A DNA stretch of 43,390 nt from Treponema sp. (GTDB taxonomy: Bacteria; Spirochaetota; Spirochaetia; Treponematales; Breznakiellaceae): assembly GCA_031276295.1 (NCBI GenBank), contig JAISNI010000131.1:1-43390 (forward strand), given 5' to 3'. Positions within the stretch are counted from its first letter, which is position 1. Every line of letters begins with the position of its first letter. The position numbers and the translations under genes are program-made. Shown in pieces: positions 9,552 through 15,903 of the stretch. A model generated the notes under the pieces. It saw only the letters and a list, made by a program, of their open reading frames with translations, made no database searches and had not been told where the DNA came from.

Positions 9552-11657
9552 TTAATCCGGCTTTATCTGCCGGCCTTCCTCTTGTTTAAGTTTTCCCGCT
9601 TCCCATATATCACGGGAACAGAGCGGTATCCTTTCAAACGGATGATCCAGCGCCTGGGATACGGCCTGGACGTAAGCCGCGGGGATACAGTTAAACGGCA
9701 GTTCCCCTATACCCCGCGGAGCCGCCGAATCGTTTTTACTAAAATCAATGTAAATAGGCGGAACATCACGGGCAAGCAGCATCTGATAGTTTTTGGCAAG
9801 GGAAGAGGGGATTTTCCCCTCTTCATAGTAGAGTTGTTCCTGATAAGCCCAGCCCAGAGCCTCTATTGCCGATACGGTAAGCGTCCTCCGCGCCTGTTTT
9901 TCCGAAAGGATACGGCCCCCGTCTACCACAAGCCATACGCCGCGGATGTTCGGGGTATAGGAAAAGACATCCACTTCGGTCTCGACAACGGCAACAGCCC
10001 AGCTCATGGAGGAAAAGGAATTCTGATCCAGAGGCTTTCCGACCCAGTTGATCCCTCTGTCGGGACGGCACGAACGCCGCACCCTGATGGGCAGGGGATC
10101 GCGGAAACGTTGTTTGCGTATCGCAATACAGCAGCGTTCTACCAGGCGGCTTATCACCCCTATATGCCGTGATATGCTTGCCGGGCCCGAATCGATGGAC
10201 TGGCTGGCATCCTTGAGGGAGAGGCGTACATGCGAGGGGGCTATGGCGAGCATCTCCGCGGCAATATCCCTCCAGATATTGATGAATTCCCTGTTTTCCG
10301 AGACCATGCTGGTTTCGATTTCAAGGGAACCGTCCTTTTCCAGCGTCATGCCGATTGAATAGACGCCCTTATCGCTCTGGGGGTAGAGAAAACCATTCCC
10401 CTGGTACGCCGCCGCTATACCTATACCCCGCAGCTTTTCCTGTTTCTCTTCAAAGGCACTTCCCCGCCGGGATATACGCAGCAATTCATACGAGGCCCAT
10501 TTCCGGTGGTAGTCGCAGGAAGAAGCGACCGTTTCTATCAGCTTTTCAAGCGGGGGATTCTCCTTGAGCGAGATACCTATGCCCAGCTTATCGCCTTTTT
10601 TTAAGAGATGGGCTTTCCGCCATTCTGCGGGATCCTGCCGCAGCGCATCGGCAATGCGGGAGATGTGCCGTTCCGCCGCAAAGAAACCCTGGGCAAGACC
10701 GAAACCCGAAAGGGGGCCCTGCGGGGGTATATTGGTCTTTACCGCGGCCCCTTCCAGAGAGAAAGCGGAATTATAGACCCCCAGACCGCCCAGGCAGGTA
10801 CGGTCAAGAATCTCATCGGTAAAAATACCTTCCGAACCTAAATTAAGCGTCAGGTTGAGGTCCATCCCCAGGACCTCGCCCTTTTCCCCCAGTGCGCTGC
10901 GGATATGTATTTCCGAACCGTTCCGTTTGGGGGAATACCGGAAATCTTCTTCCCTAGTTAAGCACAGTTTAACCGGTTTTCCGGTAATAAAAGACGCGAG
11001 GCCCGCCTGGCAGGCAATCAGGGAAGGGTACCACAGCTTACCGTCAAGGTGTATGCCCAGATAGGCGGATACCACGGTAACGGCGTCGTCCGGTAAATTC
11101 AGAACGCCGGCCAGGGAACGTTTGACATGAAAAGGCCACTGCGTGGCGGTATGAACGGAGATCGTATTTGAGGAATAGACGGCGGCGGCTCCGTGCGGCT
11201 CCGAATACCAGTGTTCCTGAATACCTGTTTGGTATATGCCTGAAATAATGGTTTTTGCCTCTTCAAAAGCCTTTTCCGTCGTCCGCGGGTTTACGCTCCT
11301 CCTTGCAAGAAGCATATCAGGGGAAAATGAATGTACCTCAAAAGCAGGCTGTACCTCCTGCATACCGATAAGGCACTGGGAAGCATAGTCTTCCAGGATA
11401 TGCTCCTGCGGGCCTACAAGCAGGGCGATAGGCTGGCCTATATAGGAAACCGCCTCGGACGCAAGAATGGGGATTGGAAAATCCGTAAGCTGATTTTTTC
11501 CGGGAATGTCGGAGGCTTTGATCAGGGTATAGGAATCGGGCAGGGAAGGACATTCTATGCCCTTTACGCATCCCTTTGCAACAGGAGAACGGAGGGTCAG
11601 CGCGTACAGCATACCCTCGGTATAAAAATCTTCAGTAAAAGAGTATGAATAATTCAA
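9552..11657 (-). CDS. Molybdenum hydroxylase large (molybdopterin-binding) subunit, divergent
   Basis: The 701-residue protein has the hammerhead domain (about 1-110) and molybdopterin domains of the xanthine dehydrogenase/aldehyde oxidase family, slightly short against the usual 750-780. The late GIGELPF motif keeps the catalytic glutamate, and a TATQ segment keeps the glutamine that contacts the Mo site. Three cofactor-contact motifs are altered: the GGGFGGK position reads YLGIHLDGK, the FRGFG position reads LSGFG (arginine lost), and the E-G-Q-G position reads SENREF. A purine substrate is therefore doubtful. The start is a TTG at 11657 with a weak GGGG seven bases upstream. No maturation factor (XdhC type) is in the window. 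Confidence 0.85.
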   Translation of the reverse strand: MNYSYSFTEDFYTEGMLYALTLRSPVAKGCVKGIECPSLPDSYTLIKASDIPGKNQLTDFPIPILASEAVSYIGQPIALLVGPQEHILEDYASQCLIGMQEVQPAFEVHSFSPDMLLARRSVNPRTTEKAFEEAKTIISGIYQTGIQEHWYSEPHGAAAVYSSNTISVHTATQWPFHVKRSLAGVLNLPDDAVTVVSAYLGIHLDGKLWYPSLIACQAGLASFITGKPVKLCLTREEDFRYSPKRNGSEIHIRSALGEKGEVLGMDLNLTLNLGSEGIFTDEILDRTCLGGLGVYNSAFSLEGAAVKTNIPPQGPLSGFGLAQGFFAAERHISRIADALRQDPAEWRKAHLLKKGDKLGIGISLKENPPLEKLIETVASSCDYHRKWASYELLRISRRGSAFEEKQEKLRGIGIAAAYQGNGFLYPQSDKGVYSIGMTLEKDGSLEIETSMVSENREFINIWRDIAAEMLAIAPSHVRLSLKDASQSIDSGPASISRHIGVISRLVERCCIAIRKQRFRDPLPIRVRRSCRPDRGINWVGKPLDQNSFSSMSWAVAVVETEVDVFSYTPNIRGVWLVVDGGRILSEKQARRTLTVSAIEALGWAYQEQLYYEEGKIPSSLAKNYQMLLARDVPPIYIDFSKNDSAAPRGIGELPFNCIPAAYVQAVSQALDHPFERIPLCSRDIWEAGKLKQEEGRQIKPD

Positions 11658-11679
11658 AGAAAAACCCCAACCGCCGGTT

Positions 11680-11711
11680 CGATCATTACAACAGTCCGAT
11701 CACTACAATAG
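11680..11711. repeat. Pair of 15-bp direct repeats before the hydroxylase genes
   Basis: CGATCATTACAACAG (11680-11694) and CGATCACTACAATAG (11697-11711) match at 13 of 15 positions with a 17-base period. They lie in the 68-base gap between the aminotransferase gene and the Mo-subunit gene. On the minus strand a weak promoter-like pair, TTGATT-17-TATTGT, overlaps the upstream repeat. Tandem sites at such spacing can be a regulator's operator, which would give the hydroxylase trio its own control. This is inference. Confidence 0.4.
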
Positions 11712-11725
11712 TTTCATCAATCGGT

Positions 11726-13099
11726 TCAATCAATAGTATACTCCGCGGCAATACTTTTGGCTACCGCGATAACCCTTTCAACCATAAATTCATCCATGCC
11801 GGGCCATATCGGAAGGGAGATTTCCCGTGCGTAACTTTCCATGGTATTGGGAAAATCGGACTCAAGCAGGTGGTAGCGGTTTCTGTAGTAGGGCATTATA
11901 TGGAGGGGGATAAAATGGACCGACGTACCAATTCCCGCTTCGTTTAACTTTTCGATAAAGAAGTCCCGCGTGCAGGACAGGACGCCGGGGTTGAGGCGCA
12001 GGGGATAGAGATGCCGGGCATTGCCCGGTCCTGAAGGCGGAATAGAGAAACGCCGGTCGCCGGCAAAGGCTTCGTCATAGCGGCGGGCTATTCTTTCGCG
12101 CAAGGCAAGGAGTTCCCAAGCGCGGGAAAGCTGAACCCTGCCTATAGCCGAAAGTATATCCGGTATATTGTACTTGAAGCCCGGCTCTACTACCTCGTAA
12201 TACCAGGATGCCTTGGTATCGGAATACCGGTTCCATATCGTGCGGTCTATACCGTGGGAACGCATGACGGATATACGTTCCGCCGTTTCCCGGTCTCGGC
12301 ACACGATCATGCCGCCTTCCCCGGTGGTGATGGTCTTGGTAGCGTAAAACGAGAAGACCCCCGCGTCGCCGAGCGTTCCGGCATAGGCAGGGCCTTCGGC
12401 CCTGCTTTCGGAATCGCCGCCGTTCGACAGCAGGGCGGGGAAGGCGTGGGCCGCGTCTTCAATCACTTTAAGTTTATAGCGGCGGGCAATCTCCAGAATA
12501 GCCTCCATGCCGCAGGCAAGGCCGCCGATATGCACGGGGATTACCGCCTTGAGCTTCCCCCGCGGGCCGCGCCCTTCGGTTCCGCCGCCGGATTCGTCAA
12601 GCCCTTCCCCGGCAGGATGGCCGTGAGGGTAGGGCGGCAGACCCAGGGAAAGCCGCCGGCAGGTTTCCTCCAGGGCAGAGGGGTCCATGTTGAAACCGCC
12701 GGGGCTTACGTCAACAAAGACCGCATCGGCCCCCAGGTAGCGGACAACTTCCGCGGTGGCGGTAAACGTGTAGGAAGGCGTCAGAACCAGATCGCCGGGG
12801 CCCACGCCGCAGGCTTCCAGGGCCAGGTGGAGGCCGCTTGTCGCGGAATTAACCGCAAGCGCCGTAAACGGCGTATGCGCCCGCAGCCACTTCTCCGGGG
12901 CTAAAGGGGAAGGGGCCCCGTTCCGAAAAGAAACCGCCGGTTTTTGTAAGAAGTCCGCAAATTCTTTTTCAAAGGATAAGGTTTCCTGTCCCGTGGTAAG
13001 CCAGCCTGAACGGAGCACCCGCAGGCACGCTTCCTCCTCTTCCTTTCCGATAAAAGGGCGGGCAAAGGGAATGTTCCCGGCGGTTTTTCCCTTATCCAT
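11726..13099 (-). CDS. DegT/DnrJ/EryC1-family PLP-dependent sugar aminotransferase
   Basis: This enzyme family transfers an amino group to a keto-sugar nucleotide. Seen are the ALAVNSATSGLHLAL cofactor block, PSYTFTATAEVVRYLGA, the aspartate region KVIEDAAHAF, and the PLP lysine in SFYATKTITTGEGG (residue 255 from the chosen start). The ATG at 13099 was chosen because homologous sequence begins at IPFARPFIG; an upstream in-frame extension adds 53 non-homologous residues. The result is 457 residues against the usual 370-400. The excess lies in three Gly/Pro-rich loops (about 50-70, 150-182 and 227-238). It overlaps the dehydratase gene by 8 bases, so the pair probably acts in sequence to make a 4-amino-4,6-dideoxy sugar. 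Confidence 0.92.
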   Translation of the reverse strand: MDKGKTAGNIPFARPFIGKEEEEACLRVLRSGWLTTGQETLSFEKEFADFLQKPAVSFRNGAPSPLAPEKWLRAHTPFTALAVNSATSGLHLALEACGVGPGDLVLTPSYTFTATAEVVRYLGADAVFVDVSPGGFNMDPSALEETCRRLSLGLPPYPHGHPAGEGLDESGGGTEGRGPRGKLKAVIPVHIGGLACGMEAILEIARRYKLKVIEDAAHAFPALLSNGGDSESRAEGPAYAGTLGDAGVFSFYATKTITTGEGGMIVCRDRETAERISVMRSHGIDRTIWNRYSDTKASWYYEVVEPGFKYNIPDILSAIGRVQLSRAWELLALRERIARRYDEAFAGDRRFSIPPSGPGNARHLYPLRLNPGVLSCTRDFFIEKLNEAGIGTSVHFIPLHIMPYYRNRYHLLESDFPNTMESYAREISLPIWPGMDEFMVERVIAVAKSIAAEYTID

Positions 13100-14642
13100 A
13101 GTTCGGTATCCCGAGTTTTTTGACCGGAACTGTTTCTGCAAGAGGTATGCCGTTCTTCCGCGAAAGCGCTTTTCCCGCCCGGTAGCTTGGGACCGCTTCC
13201 CTGAGTATTTCCCGCAGTTTATCGCGGTCGCGGTAGAGATCGGGTTGGTCGGGATCAAACGCGACGACGGGTTTCAGTTTCCGCATTAAAGCCTGTATGT
13301 CCAATTCACCTGAATTGCCGGATTCCACCCTCAGAATACGTTCAAATTCGGTTGGTTTTGGTTTTTCATCATCGCTCCAGAGCTTTTCGTCCAGCCGCTC
13401 CCCCGGACGCAGCCCGATGTACTCGATTTTGATGTCCTCATCGGGCTCAAAACCGTAGAAACGTATCATCTGCTCCGCCATATCCCGTATCTTTACCGGC
13501 TCGCCCATGTCGAGAAGGTAGAGTTTTCCGTTTTTGCCCACGCCTCCGGCTTTAAGTACCAAGGAACAGGCTTCCGGTATGGTCATAAACCAGCGCCGTA
13601 TATCGGGATGGGTTACAGTAATGGGGCCGCCCTTTTCGATCTGCTTCTGGAAAAGGGGCATGATGGAACCCCGCGAACCCAGGACATTTCCAAACCGGAC
13701 GACCATGAAGTTAATGCCCGCCGCGTCCTGCTTTTGGGATAGTTCCAGAACCAGGCGTTCGCAGAGGTATTTGGACACCCCGTAGATCGATACGGGTTCA
13801 ACCGCCTTGTCCGTAGTAATGTGGACAAAACGTTCCACACGGTACTTTACCGCCGCGTCAAGCAGGTTTGCGGTTCCGAAGAGGTTGTTTTCGATGGAAG
13901 CTACCGGATTTTCCTCCATCATGGGGACGTGCTTGTAGGCGGCCGTATGGAAAACCACATCGGCCTGAAGCCGTCCCAGGATATACTCCATATAGTTCCT
14001 GTCTTTAAGGTCCCCGATAATCGGAACCAGAACGGCCTTTTCGCCGACCCCCTCTTCCTGGAGCAGCCGCAGTTCCTTGTCGATCTGGTAGATTGAATTT
14101 TCCCCATGACCGAAAAGGTAGAGCCGGGAAGCGCCGGCCGAGAGGAGCTGGCGGCAGATTTCGCTGCCGATGGAACCCCCCGCGCCGGTAATGAGCACCC
14201 GTTTCCCTCTCAGATAGGCAAGGCTTTCTTTTAAATTCACCGTTACCGGAGTACGGCCCAGAAGATCCTGCGGATCGATGGACCTGGTCTGGATAAGGTG
14301 GGCGTTCCCTTCGATGATCTGGGATATACCCGGCAGGATGCGTATCTTCACAAAGCCCGCCTTTTTGAGGATGCCGTAGATTTCCTTTAAGTATTCGCGG
14401 CCGGCGCCGGGTATGGCGATGATTGCCTCGTCCGCGGGATTCATCCGCAGGAGCCGCGCCACATCGCGGATGGGCCCCAGTACCGGTATTCCGTCTATTC
14501 TGCGGCCGATTTTTTCCGGATTGTCATCCAGAAACGCAACCACTTCACCAAAAATAGCCTTGGTTTTGATCTCGTGCGCCAGCGTTTGTCCCGCGAAACC
14601 TGCCCCGATAATGTATAAACGTCCTGATTTTTGTGCGGTCAT
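13092..14642 (-). CDS. Sugar-nucleotide 4,6-dehydratase (FlaA1/CapD/PglF family), soluble form
   Basis: The family removes water from UDP-N-acetylglucosamine to give a 4-keto-6-deoxy sugar. An N-terminal Rossmann-like domain (about 1-125, with GAGFAGQ) precedes the SDR domain. The latter has TGAGGSIG at about 152-159, TDKAVEP, and the YGVSK block with the catalytic residues. Many long members (WbpM, PglF) carry N-terminal membrane helices. This 516-residue version has none and starts directly with the first Rossmann domain, so it should be cytoplasmic. The next gene encodes an aminotransferase that would use its product. No good ribosome binding site precedes the ATG at 14642. Confidence 0.92.
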   Translation of the reverse strand: MTAQKSGRLYIIGAGFAGQTLAHEIKTKAIFGEVVAFLDDNPEKIGRRIDGIPVLGPIRDVARLLRMNPADEAIIAIPGAGREYLKEIYGILKKAGFVKIRILPGISQIIEGNAHLIQTRSIDPQDLLGRTPVTVNLKESLAYLRGKRVLITGAGGSIGSEICRQLLSAGASRLYLFGHGENSIYQIDKELRLLQEEGVGEKAVLVPIIGDLKDRNYMEYILGRLQADVVFHTAAYKHVPMMEENPVASIENNLFGTANLLDAAVKYRVERFVHITTDKAVEPVSIYGVSKYLCERLVLELSQKQDAAGINFMVVRFGNVLGSRGSIMPLFQKQIEKGGPITVTHPDIRRWFMTIPEACSLVLKAGGVGKNGKLYLLDMGEPVKIRDMAEQMIRFYGFEPDEDIKIEYIGLRPGERLDEKLWSDDEKPKPTEFERILRVESGNSGELDIQALMRKLKPVVAFDPDQPDLYRDRDKLREILREAVPSYRAGKALSRKNGIPLAETVPVKKLGIPNYG

Positions 14643-14692
14643 TACATTGTTTTTGATACAAACACGATCCCGGTGTTGGACCTGAGGCTCGT

Positions 14693-15223
14693 CTAATGCC
14701 GGTCGGAAGGCCGTATTATTTCAAAACCCAAGTCGATAGCAAAAGAATCCTCGTAGAGATCGAGCTTGATCTTTGCTCTCCCTTTTCTTTTATCGACCTT
14801 AATTATCTTTCCCTCAAGCCCCATTAAGGGCCCTTCAACAACTACTATGCGGGAATCTTCATTAAAATAGACTTTTGATTTACCCGCGATAGGGCCGGCT
14901 TTCTTGATAAAGTGAAGAACCACATCAAGGTCCCTGTCCGCCAGGGGCATAATATTCTGGTTTGAACGCAGAAAACGGATAAAACCGTCGGTTTTGCGGA
15001 AAAACCATTGGTATTTTAGGATGGTATCTTCTTCAGAAATTTCGATAAAAATATAACCCGGAAATATAGCCGACTGGGTTTGGATAAACTTACCTTTCCG
15101 TCTGATATCGATTTTCCGCTGGGGAAAGTAAAACGGTATCTGGATATCAGGATACAAAGCCTTAAAGAGCTTGGTATATTTTTCTTCTCCCCGTGTTTTA
15201 ACCTGGAGGGCGTAGTAATTCAT
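14693..15223 (-). CDS. NusG-family antitermination paralogue (LoaP/RfaH-like)
   Basis: The 176-residue protein has the NusG N-terminal domain (about 1-105, starting NYYALQVKTRGEEKY, with FPGYIFIE near residues 55-62). A KOW domain follows at about 125-170 (VVVEGPLMGLEGKI). The housekeeping nusG normally sits beside secE and rplK. This copy instead heads a run of sugar and envelope genes on its own strand, as specialised paralogues (LoaP, RfaH) do. Such proteins bind RNA polymerase and let it pass terminators in long operons. The ATG at 15223 has no Shine-Dalgarno sequence and sits six bases after a promoter -10 element, so the message may be leaderless. Confidence 0.88.
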   Translation of the reverse strand: MNYYALQVKTRGEEKYTKLFKALYPDIQIPFYFPQRKIDIRRKGKFIQTQSAIFPGYIFIEISEEDTILKYQWFFRKTDGFIRFLRSNQNIMPLADRDLDVVLHFIKKAGPIAGKSKVYFNEDSRIVVVEGPLMGLEGKIIKVDKRKGRAKIKLDLYEDSFAIDLGFEIIRPSDRH

Positions 15224-15229
15224 AGGTTA

Positions 15230-15258
15230 AGAATAACAGATTGGAGGGCGATAGTAAA
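15230..15258 (-). promoter_or_regulatory. Probable promoter of the NusG-paralogue gene, possibly leaderless
   Basis: On the minus strand TTTACT (15258-15253) and TATTCT (15235-15230) are separated by 17 bases. The -10 box ends six bases before the ATG, so the transcript would start at or next to the A of the start codon. Each box matches 4 of 6 consensus bases, so the call depends mostly on geometry and on the missing ribosome binding site. Confidence 0.45.
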
Positions 15259-15370
15259 CAGCAGAGAGCGGTACGGTTCGGGGAGCGGATAATTCCTCTT
15301 TAACCCCGGTATTTTCTCTAACAACCGTCCCGTTCTCCGCTATCTGTTTCTTACTTCCCCTTAAAAAAAT

Positions 15371-15378
15371 GCCGATAG
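15371..15378 (+). promoter_or_regulatory. Sigma-28-like -10 element before the small secreted protein gene
   Basis: GCCGATAG matches the sigma-28 (FliA) -10 consensus GCCGATAA at 7 of 8 positions. It lies 18 bases before the chosen start codon, with a GGAGG ribosome binding site in between. The -35 region at the canonical 15-base distance reads TACT rather than TAAA, so the match is one-sided. Because the genes it precedes run into flgF-flgG-flgJ, flagellar control is plausible. Confidence 0.4.
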
Positions 15379-15396
15379 AATGATATGGAGGCTTCT

Positions 15397-15888
15397 ATGT
15401 TCAAAAAGCGCCTGTACGGGATGGCGTTTATTATACTTTTACCCCTTCCCCTCTGCGCCGCCAATGTTTCGGTACTGGTGGCCGAAACAGGATTGCAGGA
15501 AGGCTCGCCTCCGTTCGCGGTATCCGGCATCTGGGAAGGCATCCTTTTAGAGGTTTTTTTTGAGGAAGGCCATATTGTCAGTAACGCTCCGGTGGCAAGG
15601 CTTCCGGCCTTCCCTGATAAGGAACTACCGGGGGAAGTTATCTCTGATTTTTACGAAGCCGCGGGGGGCGGGGCGGAATATTTTATTCTGGCAATACTGG
15701 ACTATTCAGGCGTGAAACAGGACGGAAAACAGAAGCAGCCTGACGTTCATCTGAGGCTGTTCAGGATAAGACCGTACAAGATGCTCCATAAAATGTATGC
15801 CGATCTATCAAAAGAAAAGGCCGTGAATGAGGATTTTACCTTGATAAAGCGGCAGATTGAACGCTTAACGGTGTATTTTAATGAATGA
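15397..15888 (+). CDS. Small secreted protein of unknown function
   Basis: I do not recognise a family. The 163-residue product has a signal peptide (FKKRLYG, then a hydrophobic core ending LPLCAAN), with cleavage likely near residue 20. The mature part looks like a mixed alpha/beta periplasmic domain with no cysteine motif or catalytic signature. The ATG at 15397 was chosen over the one at 15385 because GGAGG (15387-15391) sits correctly only for the later codon. The SPOR-protein gene begins 15 bases after its stop, so the two are almost certainly co-transcribed and may act together at the peptidoglycan. Confidence 0.8.
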   Translation: MFKKRLYGMAFIILLPLPLCAANVSVLVAETGLQEGSPPFAVSGIWEGILLEVFFEEGHIVSNAPVARLPAFPDKELPGEVISDFYEAAGGGAEYFILAILDYSGVKQDGKQKQPDVHLRLFRIRPYKMLHKMYADLSKEKAVNEDFTLIKRQIERLTVYFNE

Positions 15889-15903
15889 AATAGGAATGAG
15901 GCT

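Noticed and set aside
9318-10172. Plus-strand open frame of 284 codons opposite the hydroxylase genes
   Set aside because: It is antisense to the 2Fe-2S and Mo subunits, whose motifs are clear; no ribosome binding site.
13100-13258. 53-residue N-terminal extension of the aminotransferase
   Set aside because: It lies inside the dehydratase gene, has no homology-like content, and the ATG at 13099 starts just before the conserved N-terminus.
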